From contig CANONN010000005.1 in the NCBI GenBank assembly GCA_947567625.1, positions 1-64,000 on the forward strand: 64,000 bases of DNA. The letters are read 5' to 3'. Below, piece by piece: positions 34,615-45,282 of this stretch. The notes below the pieces were generated by a model, which worked only from the letters and a program-made list of their open reading frames with translations, was not told the origin of the DNA and did not search any database. The first letter of the stretch is position 1, and every line of letters starts with the position of its first letter. The translations under genes were made by a program, and so were the position numbers. Origin of the DNA: an uncultured Roseburia sp. (lineage in GTDB: Bacteria > Bacillota > Clostridia > Lachnospirales > Lachnospiraceae).

Positions 34615-37600
34615 ATGGCAGAGAAGTGGAAACTGAGGGGTAAAAGGATTGTTGCGTGGCTGCTTGTCTTTCTGATGAGCGTGACGTCGCTGGCCTTTGG
34701 CGACGCCGGTGCGGTGCAGGTTGCGGCGGCGGGGGTATCTGATTCCGGCGGGGTGGAGGTTAGGCCAACCGTGGAGGCAGACTGGTATGACAGGATCAAT
34801 CTTCCGCAGTACGGGAGGGACTTGTATATGTCCGTACAGTCGGCCAGCAATTACCAAAAGAATATTTTGGCCGGCAGGTATTTGATCTATGAGTCCGCCT
34901 TAAAGAGTGCGGACTACAAATTGCGGAATAATTCAATGGGTATCTTTTATGCAAAGAGGATTACAACCATCAACCGCAGCGCGGAGATGGAGGACAACGA
35001 TCCGGAAGACCTCAATATTAGACAGAGCGTCCGCACGGCCTTTGACGTGTTGCAGATGGACCACCCGGAAGTGTTCTGGCTGATTGGCGAACCGAAGATT
35101 TACCGTGAAGAGAGCGGCAGCAATACATCCGGTTATACCTATACATACTATCTTATGACATCTTGTGACAAGCGCAGCTACGATATCAGGGACAGCGCTT
35201 ATATAGACATTGACGACGGGACCAGTAAACTGTTGACAAACAAGATTGATAAGTTTAATACCGAGGTGAGCGCTATCGTCGGCAAATATGCCTCGCAGGA
35301 TGACGCCCATAAGGTTGCTTCTTTCCAGGAAGAGCTGATTAAAAAAGCAAATTATGCCTGCGAGTCGAGAGCAGGTTCCTCCTTTTATGCAAACCAGAGC
35401 CTTGCCCCCATCATGGGAGCGGGAAATACCGACGGCGCGGTGCCGACGGATATCGGCTATGCAAAGGCATTGAAGGTCCTCTGTGACAAAGCCGGTATTC
35501 CCTGCGTGATCACGGAGGGAACCGTAAATGGCCAGGCGCATATGTGGAATTATGTATATATGAACGACACCGACGCGTGGTATGCCGTGGACGTGGCCGC
35601 TGACGCGCTGCTTAGCAGCTCGGGCAGTATCTCACAGAAGTGGCTGCTTGTCGGCTCGGAGAGTATTGTCGATAAGGCGAGCGGTGAGAAGTATGGAGAT
35701 TCCCATGTCGGCGGTGCAAACCAGCTTTATACGGGCGGAATCGATCTTCCCGCCAGTATTGGTTTTACCAATGAGCCGGAGCTTAGCACGACACGATATA
35801 TTCTCAATCCCGTCAGAATCAACGGTGTCATTATTAAGGCTCCAACCAAGGGAAGCGGTACGGAGCAAAAACCGTATCAGATTTCTACCGAAGAGCAGAT
35901 GTTTTGGTTCGCTGCGTTGATAAACGGAGAGCTTGAGGACGGTGCACAGGAAAATGCGTGCGCAATTTTGCAGGAAAATATTACGATCAGCCATCCGTGG
36001 GTGCCGATTGGCAAGAGCGGCACGACGGGGGCCCATACATTTAGAGGCGTATTCGACGGTAATTATAAGACCGTAACCGGGTTAAATATCGACAGCGGAA
36101 GTACCGATAAACCGGGCGACAAATGGGGACTCTTCGGGTCCGTCAGCGGTACGGTAAAAAATCTGCATCTTGCAGGGGCCGCATACACAAATCCCGGTAC
36201 GGGAGTTTCCATCGGAACGGTTGCAGGCAGTTTAGCGTCAGGCGGTATCATCGACTACTGTTATGTGGACAAAAGTGTAGAGCAGCAGGGCGGTATGGCG
36301 CAGACGATCGGCGGTATGGTTTATGAAAATTTGGGGACGATCAATCACAGCTACACACTGTGCGGACCGTTGAAAGTGTCTGGTAATAATCGCTATACGG
36401 CCAGCTTTTTCCTTGATGCGGACGATTCCTCGGCAGATCCGGAGGGAAAGACACAAAAAGAGTTTGCCAACGGTTCCGTTACCTGGGCGCTAAACGAGGG
36501 CAACGAGGGAGAGACGAGCGAACCGATCTGGCGTCAGAATATTGATATGGGCAGCATCGACGCGTATCCGGTGTGGTATGAAGAGAGCGGCGTCGTATAC
36601 TACAGTACAACCGACAAAACGTATTCCAACAAGCGCTATCTGGATATCGCGTCCTGCTTTGTCAATAAGAATTACGCGTTCAACAATGCAAACAGGGATG
36701 TCGTACATGTGGAGCTGCCGGAGGACGTAAAAGGAAATCCGAAGATTTACTATTCCGTGCAGAAGGCGACAGGCAGTATGCCGGATGAGAACAAATGGCG
36801 CGACTACGATACGTTTGACTGTACTACCTTTGCGCCGGGAAGCTATTTTATTCTGGCAACCATGGAGGGAGCGCTCAATTACAGCGACGCCCAGGGTTAT
36901 ACCATGTTTACGGTAACCTCCAAGTCCTTTGCTCTGGACCCGGAGATTACCGGGCTTACCATTACGCTCAATTACCCGTCGGATGCGAAGATTCCGTACA
37001 GCGGTCAGGATGTGACGCCGATCATTACGGTTCGCGACGGTTCGCGCACATTGACGCAGGGAACCGATTACAGGTTTGAGGCGTATTCCCCCAATCCCTA
37101 CAACGCCGCAAGCGCAGGCGATAAGGTGTGGAGGGTGACAGGTATCAATGATTATACGGGTTCCCGAGACATTACTTTTACGATTACAAAGGCGGACGCG
37201 GGCGTGCGCATTGCCAGCAGCTATCCGCTCACTTACGATTATAGCGGGAATAATATTGCGTCCCCGACCGATGCGCAGATCATCCGTGACAATCAAAAAG
37301 ACGATCCCAACGCGACCGTGCGCATCGCATGGTACCGAGGCGACCAGACGACCGGAGAGTTAGATGAGGCCGAGCGGCTGGGCAATACCGAGACGCCCAA
37401 AAATGCGGGCACATATACGCTGGTGGTTACGGTAAGTTCGGCAACCGGCAACTATGAAGAGTCTTCGGTGCGCAAGCTGGTTACCATCAACAAGATCAAA
37501 CCGACCAAGGATTTGTACAATACGACGTCGTTTGCGGATTCCTATGAGTTTGACGGAAGAGAGAAAGAAGTAACCATTCAGCCAAACGGCGGCGTCGAAG

Positions 37601-40600
37601 GCTTAGGAGAACTCTCAATCCGATACCGCAAATCCGGTTCCAGCAATTATATCGACGGAAAGCCCAAGGACGCCGGAACTTATGAAGTAGTCGCGGTGAT
37701 TGCGGAGGGCGATAACTACCTGTCGAGCACCGTGGCTCTGGGCACATTTACGATCACGCCAAAGCCGCTGGCGGTGCATATGTTCCAGCTCGATGTCACC
37801 CAGTATTATAAGGGAATGGAGATTCGGCCGGATATTGATACCAGTGCGGAGCCGTCCCTGACGACCAACGATTATACGGCATCCTACCGCGACAATACCA
37901 GTATCGGTACGGCAACCGTGACGTTTACCGGTAAGAATAATTACAGCGGCTCGGTGAGTATGCAGTTTGAGATCAAGCCGAAGACGCTGCCGGAAAGTGA
38001 TTTCTACCGTCTCGAGTGCCTTGGAACCGTGGTGGATTATACGGAAAACTGGTATACCGGCGGAGTGAGAATCTATCCGGGTACGGTGCCTGGAAAGACG
38101 ATGACGATCTGGCGCAATAACAGTGCCGTCGGTTCCGCTTATATTGATATCACGACGGAGGGAACGACAAACGTCCAGTTCTATCTCAAGGACGGTGACG
38201 GGTATATCTACTATATGGAGAAAGACGACGGCACCTACGGGCTGGCCGATATGGATTTCAATATTGACCTGAATGCGCCAAGCTTTATCGGAGGCGGACT
38301 GAAAATTGGAAATCAGACGGTTACGACTTCCAACAATATGTTAGGTACGATTACGTTCCGCGACAGTGAAATCTACACCGAATCACTGACGGGTTCCGTG
38401 CAGGCGCAGGACAAATTTTCCGGCGTGGCAACCTGTTACTATTATGTCTATGTGTATACGGGCGAGGAGGACAGTATCAAGCCGCTGACAAAGGAGGAGC
38501 TGGATGCGATTACGTTTTACGAGGCATCGGAGAATGTCGGCGAGTTTAGCATTACCAATGACGGCAGATATGTGGTTTACGCATACGCGGTAGACCATGC
38601 GGGCAATAAGAGCGGCTATATCTGTACGCAGGGTATCACAATCGACACGATTCCGCCGGAGATTGTGGGTGTCATAGAGCCGAAGAAATCCAACGGTACG
38701 CTGCTGGATGTCGAGGCAACCGTGCAGTTTAAGGCGAGCGAATACGGTACATTTTACTATACCGTGCAGGAGAGCGGCGAAAATGCGCCGACCGTAGACC
38801 AGGTGATTGCAAACGGTACGTCGGGCGTGATGTCGGGCGGTTCACAGGATTCCTACCAGAATTTTATCAACCTGAAAGATTTGAAACCGAGCACGGAGTA
38901 TGTTCTCTACATTGCAGCGAAAGATAAAGCAGGAAATAAAATTCTCGATGTAAAAGCAGTGCCTTTTAAAACTTTAAAAATTATACCTAAATTTGATAAA
39001 CAGCCGACATGGAGCGGCGTCTATGGAACGATGATTAAGGATATGGAGGTCAAGACCGAGGATATCACCAGCACCAACGGGGCGACGGGTACCTGGTCGA
39101 TCAAAGATCCGTCGACGTCTGCCAATACGGCAATTTTGCAGGTCAACGACGAGGCGGCTCCGATGATTACGCTCGTGTATACGCCGGATGACACGGCCAA
39201 ATATGAGACGATCGAGGTGTCCGTGCAGCCTACCGTCATAAAACGGCCGGTGACAGTTACCATCCCGAACGTAACCAAGGTATATGGGGAAGAGATGACC
39301 ACCATTAAGATCGAGGGCGTGGCGATGACCGGCGCAACTCCCGAGGAGAGCATTGCCGCGGCATGTCAGGACCGCGTCACAAGCGACTACAATCCGATCT
39401 ATGTGACAAGAAACGGAGTTACGGATACGGTGGCTGATCTGAGCATCCATGTGACCATTCGCGCAGACAAAGATACGGATGCGGGTACTTATGCCGTTGA
39501 GGGCGCTTCCACCAGCCGCAACTATGATGTGACGTTTGTGAACGGCACGATTGAGATCACGAAGGCGACTCCGGTGATTACGATCGGCACGGCGTCCTAT
39601 GTGAAAGTATTTGGAGACGGCAGATTTGCCCTGGAGGGACTTGAGCACACCAACACGGATGTGGACGGCGTTTTACAGTTTGAGGTCATCAATTCGACGC
39701 CGGAGACACCGGGAGAGGCGGATGTGCATCCGGTGATCGACGTCCTCGCCAAGGGCGATGTGGATATTTTAGGCGCCGGAAGAGCAAAGATCAGGGTTTC
39801 CCTGCCGGAGACCAAGAACTATTTCGCAGTGCCCGGAACCGTCAACAAAGCGATCGAAGTGAGGGTCAATAAACGAGATGCCCAGGAGATTGCCCCGGAG
39901 ACGCGCAGATATGTATACGCGGCGGGGTCTAAGGATGCGCCTGTGGTGATCGACCTCAACGAGAAAGTGCCGGAGGATAAGGGGGCAATGGCCTGCACCG
40001 TGACAAAAGTGGTTGACGATTACGGTATGATCAAAGACGGCAAGGTGGAAGTGGATGCCGACGGCAATCTGACCTATGAAGTCAACAGAGGAGAGGAATC
40101 GCAGATTGGGCTGGGCGCAGACATAACGATAGAATATTTAATGCAGAATTACAAAAAGGCCGTTGCGTTGCTTCACATCGAATGGCGTGATAAGATCAAC
40201 GTAAAGCAGAGCAGCACAAATCCGGTGCGCATCGTGGGCGGCAACAGTCTGGTCTACGGTGACAGGCTTGATCAGCTGGTATTAAACAGCGATACGGTCA
40301 TATTTGTCGAGGACGAGGACCCGGAGACCGGTATTGAGGTTGCCGGCGAGCTGATGTGGATCAGCCCGGGAGAGGCTTTTGATGCGGGTACGGAGTCGGC
40401 CGACTGGGAGTATGTCCTGGAAGATACCGAGACTTACCGTGAGCCGGTCAGGGGGTCGCTGCCGATTATCATTGAGCGCGCCTCTGCGAATCTGGAAACG
40501 CCAACTGCCACCATCAGCCCGGACGAAGGCAATGAATGTGTGTACAATCCGACGAGAACGCTGGAAAAGGACGTGAGGATTCTTGGCGATAACGGCACCT

Positions 40601-42759
40601 GGACTGTGGCAGAGGAGGAAGTGACGGTCGAGGGAACCTGGAGCTGGGAGGAGGGCGCTACCGTTCCGACGGTGGATAAGACAGAGTACCCGGCAGTGTT
40701 TACGCCCAATGACATAACAAATTATCAGCCGGTGACGAAGATGGTTGCACTCACCACGACAAAGGCATTGCCTTATCTGGTGGAGAAGCCAGAGGCGGCA
40801 GCGATTACCTACGGCGACATGCTTTCTGCGGCCACATTTACCGGCGGTCTGGTAAGGCACAGCGAGGACACGGAAATTGTGGGCTATGATGTCGCAGTGC
40901 CCGGAACATTCCGGTGGGAATTAGAGGATGAAAAGCCCTGGGTGAAAGACAGTGAAAAAACCATTTATACGGTAATCTTTACGCCGGATGATTCCATTGA
41001 TTATGAAACGATCACGACCGAGATGACGGTGAAAGTAAATCCGGCGGAATGGCCGCCGCTGACACCGGAGGATACGCTTCATGTGCCGTTTGCCGTAAAA
41101 GGCATCTACGAGGTCGACTGGCCGCAAAGCTGGATACCCAAATCGTATGAGGCCGGCTGGGATCTCAATGAGCTGTCCCCTGTGACGATAGAAGTCAGAT
41201 ACGAAGGGGAAGACAGCGGTGTGGGCAATTATTTACACGAAGAGAAATCCGTGACCGTGATCCGCGCGGCCTGTGAGCACGACGGCGATAAAGAATACCG
41301 CAACGCCAAAGTGCCGACCTGTACCAAGGAGGGATATACCGGAGATACCTACTGTGCGATCGAGGGATGCGGCAGGTTTATCATGATGGGTGAAGTGATA
41401 CCGGAGCTGGGCCATGATTTAGATACGGCGCATCTGCTCGACAAAAAAGAGCCGACCTGTACCGAGGACGGTTATGCTGTGTATCCGTGTAAGCGGTGCG
41501 GCAGGGAAGCGCAGGTGGAGCTGTTATCGCTCAACCATGACTGGAGCAGCGAGTACACAATCGAAGAGCCGACCTGTACAGAGATTGGCAGAAAGTATAT
41601 TGTCTGCAACCGCTGCGGTGAGATCAATGAGGGAACCATGGAGGTGACGGAGGCGCTCGGACATATCGGAGGCGAAGCTACCTGTACCAAACTTGCTGTA
41701 TGCGACCGGTGCGGGGAGTCTTACGGCGCGCTCGATGCGAACCATCATCCTGATACAGAGGTGCGCAATGCCACAACGACAAGTTGCAGCCATGCGGGAT
41801 ATACGGGAGATACCTACTGTAATCTCTGCGGAACGCTGGTGAAGAAAGGCGAGACGATTGCGGCGATGCCGCACACATGGCAGCCGGGAGCAGTCACACA
41901 GCAGCCGACCTGTACGGCGGCCGGGGCGGAGAGCTTGGTTTGCAGTGTCTGCGGCGAGAAAGGAACGCATGTGATCGAGCCGTTGGGTCACAAGTGGGAG
42001 ACGACGCTTACGGTTGACAAACAGCCGACTGCTATGGAGCAGGGCAGCAAGTCCATCCATTGCAGCAATTGCGGAACGAGCAAACCGGGTACTGCGGTGG
42101 CGATACCAAAACTAAATATTACAAACGGCAGCGCGGTATACGACAACCAGGCGACTTATACAGTGACAAAGACAGGTAGCCAGGCGACCGTGGAATATAC
42201 GGGTACGAAGACCAATTCCACGACAGTCAATATTCCGGCGACGGTTAAGATTAACGGCAAGTCCTATAAGGTGACAGCGATTGCCAACAATGCCTTTAAA
42301 AATAACAAAAAGATCACCAAGGCAGTGATCGGCAGCAACGTGACAAAAATCGGTAAATCCGCGTTTGCGGGCTGTACGAAGCTAAGCACGGTCAGCATGG
42401 GCGGTAAAGTTACCGAGATCGGCGACAGCGCGTTTTCAGGCTGTACGAAACTGAAATCACTGACGATCGGCAAGAGTGTGACGACGATCGGTGCGAAGGC
42501 ATTTTATAAGTGCAGTGCGCTGAATAAGCTGACGATTCCGGCCAAAGTGAAAAAGATTGGCAGTCAGGCGTTTATGGGATGTAAGAAGTTAAAGAACATC
42601 ACCGTTAAGACGAAGAAGCTGAAAGCGGGCAAGGTGGGCAGCAAAGCCTTTAAGGGAATCAACGCGAAAGCGGTAATCAAAACACCGAGCGGAAAGAAAG
42701 CTTCTTACAAGAAGATATTTACCAGCAAAGGAGCGGGTAAGAAAGTTACTTACAAATAA
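34615..42759 (+). CDS. Giant BspA-like surface protein with inactive-looking transglutaminase domain
   Basis: A 2714-residue secreted protein. Residues 1-38 form a Sec signal. About 60-370 is a transglutaminase-like fold with the His (AHMWNYVYM) and Asp (WYAVDVAAD) but no Cys at the usual place (VPTDIGYAKAL instead of the family's VCEGYA). About 430-640 looks like GLUG-type beta repeats (FRGVFDGNYKTVTGL). About 640-2200 is a long array of MBG/Ig-like units (NAGTYTLVV, YSGSVSMQFEI) with a fibronectin-like segment. About 2219-2500 has five Cys-pair modules (PTCTEDGYAVYPCKRCG type). About 2505-2714 is a BspA-type leucine-rich repeat (IGKSAFAGCTKL). No LPxTG signal is seen. A role in adhesion or surface binding is inference. 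Confidence 0.88.
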   Translation: MAEKWKLRGKRIVAWLLVFLMSVTSLAFGDAGAVQVAAAGVSDSGGVEVRPTVEADWYDRINLPQYGRDLYMSVQSASNYQKNILAGRYLIYESALKSADYKLRNNSMGIFYAKRITTINRSAEMEDNDPEDLNIRQSVRTAFDVLQMDHPEVFWLIGEPKIYREESGSNTSGYTYTYYLMTSCDKRSYDIRDSAYIDIDDGTSKLLTNKIDKFNTEVSAIVGKYASQDDAHKVASFQEELIKKANYACESRAGSSFYANQSLAPIMGAGNTDGAVPTDIGYAKALKVLCDKAGIPCVITEGTVNGQAHMWNYVYMNDTDAWYAVDVAADALLSSSGSISQKWLLVGSESIVDKASGEKYGDSHVGGANQLYTGGIDLPASIGFTNEPELSTTRYILNPVRINGVIIKAPTKGSGTEQKPYQISTEEQMFWFAALINGELEDGAQENACAILQENITISHPWVPIGKSGTTGAHTFRGVFDGNYKTVTGLNIDSGSTDKPGDKWGLFGSVSGTVKNLHLAGAAYTNPGTGVSIGTVAGSLASGGIIDYCYVDKSVEQQGGMAQTIGGMVYENLGTINHSYTLCGPLKVSGNNRYTASFFLDADDSSADPEGKTQKEFANGSVTWALNEGNEGETSEPIWRQNIDMGSIDAYPVWYEESGVVYYSTTDKTYSNKRYLDIASCFVNKNYAFNNANRDVVHVELPEDVKGNPKIYYSVQKATGSMPDENKWRDYDTFDCTTFAPGSYFILATMEGALNYSDAQGYTMFTVTSKSFALDPEITGLTITLNYPSDAKIPYSGQDVTPIITVRDGSRTLTQGTDYRFEAYSPNPYNAASAGDKVWRVTGINDYTGSRDITFTITKADAGVRIASSYPLTYDYSGNNIASPTDAQIIRDNQKDDPNATVRIAWYRGDQTTGELDEAERLGNTETPKNAGTYTLVVTVSSATGNYEESSVRKLVTINKIKPTKDLYNTTSFADSYEFDGREKEVTIQPNGGVEGLGELSIRYRKSGSSNYIDGKPKDAGTYEVVAVIAEGDNYLSSTVALGTFTITPKPLAVHMFQLDVTQYYKGMEIRPDIDTSAEPSLTTNDYTASYRDNTSIGTATVTFTGKNNYSGSVSMQFEIKPKTLPESDFYRLECLGTVVDYTENWYTGGVRIYPGTVPGKTMTIWRNNSAVGSAYIDITTEGTTNVQFYLKDGDGYIYYMEKDDGTYGLADMDFNIDLNAPSFIGGGLKIGNQTVTTSNNMLGTITFRDSEIYTESLTGSVQAQDKFSGVATCYYYVYVYTGEEDSIKPLTKEELDAITFYEASENVGEFSITNDGRYVVYAYAVDHAGNKSGYICTQGITIDTIPPEIVGVIEPKKSNGTLLDVEATVQFKASEYGTFYYTVQESGENAPTVDQVIANGTSGVMSGGSQDSYQNFINLKDLKPSTEYVLYIAAKDKAGNKILDVKAVPFKTLKIIPKFDKQPTWSGVYGTMIKDMEVKTEDITSTNGATGTWSIKDPSTSANTAILQVNDEAAPMITLVYTPDDTAKYETIEVSVQPTVIKRPVTVTIPNVTKVYGEEMTTIKIEGVAMTGATPEESIAAACQDRVTSDYNPIYVTRNGVTDTVADLSIHVTIRADKDTDAGTYAVEGASTSRNYDVTFVNGTIEITKATPVITIGTASYVKVFGDGRFALEGLEHTNTDVDGVLQFEVINSTPETPGEADVHPVIDVLAKGDVDILGAGRAKIRVSLPETKNYFAVPGTVNKAIEVRVNKRDAQEIAPETRRYVYAAGSKDAPVVIDLNEKVPEDKGAMACTVTKVVDDYGMIKDGKVEVDADGNLTYEVNRGEESQIGLGADITIEYLMQNYKKAVALLHIEWRDKINVKQSSTNPVRIVGGNSLVYGDRLDQLVLNSDTVIFVEDEDPETGIEVAGELMWISPGEAFDAGTESADWEYVLEDTETYREPVRGSLPIIIERASANLETPTATISPDEGNECVYNPTRTLEKDVRILGDNGTWTVAEEEVTVEGTWSWEEGATVPTVDKTEYPAVFTPNDITNYQPVTKMVALTTTKALPYLVEKPEAAAITYGDMLSAATFTGGLVRHSEDTEIVGYDVAVPGTFRWELEDEKPWVKDSEKTIYTVIFTPDDSIDYETITTEMTVKVNPAEWPPLTPEDTLHVPFAVKGIYEVDWPQSWIPKSYEAGWDLNELSPVTIEVRYEGEDSGVGNYLHEEKSVTVIRAACEHDGDKEYRNAKVPTCTKEGYTGDTYCAIEGCGRFIMMGEVIPELGHDLDTAHLLDKKEPTCTEDGYAVYPCKRCGREAQVELLSLNHDWSSEYTIEEPTCTEIGRKYIVCNRCGEINEGTMEVTEALGHIGGEATCTKLAVCDRCGESYGALDANHHPDTEVRNATTTSCSHAGYTGDTYCNLCGTLVKKGETIAAMPHTWQPGAVTQQPTCTAAGAESLVCSVCGEKGTHVIEPLGHKWETTLTVDKQPTAMEQGSKSIHCSNCGTSKPGTAVAIPKLNITNGSAVYDNQATYTVTKTGSQATVEYTGTKTNSTTVNIPATVKINGKSYKVTAIANNAFKNNKKITKAVIGSNVTKIGKSAFAGCTKLSTVSMGGKVTEIGDSAFSGCTKLKSLTIGKSVTTIGAKAFYKCSALNKLTIPAKVKKIGSQAFMGCKKLKNITVKTKKLKAGKVGSKAFKGINAKAVIKTPSGKKASYKKIFTSKGAGKKVTYK
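41270..42110 (+). repeat. Cys-pair module repeats within the BspA-like gene
   Basis: About five in-frame modules share PTCTxxGY...CxxCG with conserved His or Gly-His (LGH) spacers. Each unit has two Cys pairs and may bind metal or form disulfides. They separate the Ig-like array from the leucine-rich repeats. Confidence 0.7.
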
Positions 42760-42778
42760 GACAGCAGTTGTTTTACAT

Positions 42779-42815
42779 GGAAAGGGCCTATTTGCAGCAG
42801 CAGTAGGTCCTTTCC
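42779..42815 (+). terminator. hairpin after BspA-like gene
   Basis: A 12-bp stem GGAAAGGGCCTA / TAGGTCCTTTCC with one wobble. No long T-run follows. Confidence 0.6.
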
Positions 42816-42836
42816 GTTACTGATATGGAGGGAATG

Positions 42837-43691
42837 ATGATACAGGATATTTTACCACAGCGGATGCGAAATATGTTTGAGCGGAAGGAACCGTGCGATA
42901 CGGATCGCTTGATGTGTTTTTCGGCGGACAAAATACTTTTAAGGTGCAATGCGATGATAACGTATCCGCTTTACGGCGATCTGCGCCGCTGGTGCGCGCA
43001 AAAGAATGAGGCAGACCCGCAGATGATCTATCTTTTTTCTGTCGGTTCCGCGGCCTATTTTTTGGCAAAGCTGCCTGTGGAGTACACTGCGGCTTTGCGG
43101 CAGGACGGGTATGAATTTGTGCGGATGTTTGATATCAGGCGCTTGGCGCCAAGAGAGGAGGTTTTTGCGGCCGCGACGGCGTGGCACCTTTACGCGTGGT
43201 ACCGCGATAACAGGTTTTGCGGAAGATGCGGGCGTATGCTGGTACACGGTGAGAGCGAGCGCATGCTGCGCTGCATGGACTGCGGCAATATCGTTTTTCC
43301 GAAGATTGCCCCGGCCGTGATCGTGGGGGTCACAGACGGCGATAAGCTGCTGATGACAAAATATGCCGGGAGAGAATACAAGCGTTATGCGCTGATCGCC
43401 GGATTTACGGAGATCGGGGAGACGGCGGAGGAAACGGTACAGCGGGAGGTTATGGAAGAGGTGGGGATAAGGGTAAAAAATATTCGCTATTACAAGAGCC
43501 AGCCGTGGGGATTTGACATGAATCTGTTGATGGGATTTTTTTGTGAGACGGACGGTGAGCCGGAGATACATCTGGACGAGCGTGAATTGTCCGTGGCCGA
43601 GTGGGTGAAGGCCGGGGACATTCCAGACGATACGGAGGGCCTTAGCTTAACGCGGGAAATGATGAGCGTATTCAAGTCAAACTTTTCTTAA
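42837..43691 (+). CDS. nudC: NADH pyrophosphatase, NudC type
   Basis: A 284-residue Nudix hydrolase with an N-terminal variable domain, a four-Cys zinc ribbon (CGRCGRML and LRCMDCG) and the Nudix box GFTEIGETAEETVQREVMEEVGI in the C-terminal half (a SQPWGF motif follows, typical of the NADH-specific family). It splits NADH to NMNH and AMP and in known cases removes NAD caps from RNA. GGAGGG at 42827-42832 fits the ATG at 42837 best; ATG codons at 42825 and 42834 are too close to it or overlap it. Confidence 0.9.
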   Translation: MIQDILPQRMRNMFERKEPCDTDRLMCFSADKILLRCNAMITYPLYGDLRRWCAQKNEADPQMIYLFSVGSAAYFLAKLPVEYTAALRQDGYEFVRMFDIRRLAPREEVFAAATAWHLYAWYRDNRFCGRCGRMLVHGESERMLRCMDCGNIVFPKIAPAVIVGVTDGDKLLMTKYAGREYKRYALIAGFTEIGETAEETVQREVMEEVGIRVKNIRYYKSQPWGFDMNLLMGFFCETDGEPEIHLDERELSVAEWVKAGDIPDDTEGLSLTREMMSVFKSNFS

Positions 43692-43848
43692 CAGAGACTT
43701 CTTTTTTTCTTAAAATTACCTTAAACCCCTTTATCTCAAAAATATATGTGCTACAATGGGAACGTGCCGGAATAGATATGCTATTAAGAAACGGCAAATT
43801 AATTTCGACGTAAGTGAAAAGAAGATTTCAGAAAGGATGCTTTGGAAA

Positions 43849-45282
43849 ATGGGCAGAAAACAAAAATTTGACGATCGCTTAGAGGGGAGTGCCCCGGTTG
43901 TGACACCGGCGGCAGCAAAAAGGAAAAAGAAAAAAATCTGGCTGCTCCTCATACTTATTGTAGCAGCGTTAGTGGTGGTTTGGCTTGTAATTTCAGCCCA
44001 AAACGCTTCCAAACAGATTGAGACCATGACAAACCAGATCGAGATTGCGCCGGTGGAGCAGCGCGATCTGTCGGATACGATATCCCTGAAAGGGACGGTT
44101 GCAGGCATCAGTTCCGTCAATGTCACATCAAAGGCGTTTTCCGAGGTGACGGCTGTCAATGTGCAGCTGGGAGATGTCGTCAAAAAAGGAGATGTGCTCT
44201 GTACGCTGGACTCTGCGTCTATTCAGGAGCAGATTACCGATCTGGAGAAGTCCATCTCAAATACATCGGCCATCAATAACCTCAACAGCAAGCAGGCGCG
44301 GGATGCGCTGGCACAGGCGAAGAAAGATCAGGAGACGGCCTTGGCGGACGCGCAGTTGGAAATCACACATGCGGAGGAGAGCTATAACGGGACTAAGATG
44401 CTGTATGACAGAGGGGAAGCAGATTTTCCAACGCTTCTGGCGGCGCAGCGCGCGGTAGAAGCGGCCCGCAAGAGCTACGATTCTGTGGTGGAGAGTACGA
44501 CGCGTGCGATTCAGAGTGCGGAGAACGCCGTGCGTATGGACAGCTATCAGAGTGACGATTCAAAAAGCGGGGATACCTTAAAGAGCTTAAAAGAGCAGCT
44601 TGAGGACTGTGAAATCAAAGCGCCGTGCGGCGGTGTGATCACGGCCATCAACGTGTCTGTCGGCGACATTAATGCAGATAAACTGACCCTGATGACCATC
44701 GAGGATACCAGCAAGTTAAAGATGGTTGCCAGCGTGACCGAGGCCAATATCCTAAAGCTGCAGGAGGGCATGAAAGCGGTTCTCACCGCAGATGCGACAG
44801 GCGAGGAGGAGATCGAGGGAGAGATCACGAGGGTTGTGCGTGTCAAAGCGCAGCCATCGGCACAGGATACCAGCGGCGGCGGTTATTCGGTGGAGCTTTC
44901 CGTCAACAACAAGGATCTTTTGATCGGTATGGCAATCAAGGCCAAAGTCATGGTAAAAGATAAGGGCTTGGCGCTTGCGGTACCGTATGATCTGATCCGC
45001 TACGACGAATCCGGCAATGCCTATGTCCTGACGGCGGAAAAGCAGGCGGACGGTATGGCTCTTGCAAAGCGCGTGGATATCGAGGCCGGGGAAGAGGTCG
45101 ATTATTATACCGAGATCTTGGGCGGCGACTTAAAAGAAGGAGATTATCTCGTTTACGACTATGCGGGCACATTAAATGACGGTGATACTTTTAGCGCGTT
45201 TGACATGAGTGAGTTTGGCGCTATGGGTATGGACGGCGACATGTCAGGCGCAGGAACTGGCGCGGAGGTTATGGTAAATTGA
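43849..45282 (+). CDS. MacA/HlyD-like efflux adaptor
   Basis: About 477 residues with one N-terminal membrane helix (KKIWLLLILIVAALVVVWLV). The periplasmic-adaptor-like part has a split lipoyl/biotinyl motif (VQLGDVVKKGDVLCTLD and APCGGVITAINVSVGD) on either side of a long helical hairpin (about residues 125-240), followed by a beta-barrel and a membrane-proximal domain. In Gram-positive cells such adaptors join ABC exporters of the MacB type. Start is uncertain: ATG 43837 abuts AAAGG, ATG 43849 is 12 bases away. It overlaps the ATPase gene by four bases and is the first gene of a three-gene exporter operon. Confidence 0.85.
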   Translation: MGRKQKFDDRLEGSAPVVTPAAAKRKKKKIWLLLILIVAALVVVWLVISAQNASKQIETMTNQIEIAPVEQRDLSDTISLKGTVAGISSVNVTSKAFSEVTAVNVQLGDVVKKGDVLCTLDSASIQEQITDLEKSISNTSAINNLNSKQARDALAQAKKDQETALADAQLEITHAEESYNGTKMLYDRGEADFPTLLAAQRAVEAARKSYDSVVESTTRAIQSAENAVRMDSYQSDDSKSGDTLKSLKEQLEDCEIKAPCGGVITAINVSVGDINADKLTLMTIEDTSKLKMVASVTEANILKLQEGMKAVLTADATGEEEIEGEITRVVRVKAQPSAQDTSGGGYSVELSVNNKDLLIGMAIKAKVMVKDKGLALAVPYDLIRYDESGNAYVLTAEKQADGMALAKRVDIEAGEEVDYYTEILGGDLKEGDYLVYDYAGTLNDGDTFSAFDMSEFGAMGMDGDMSGAGTGAEVMVN

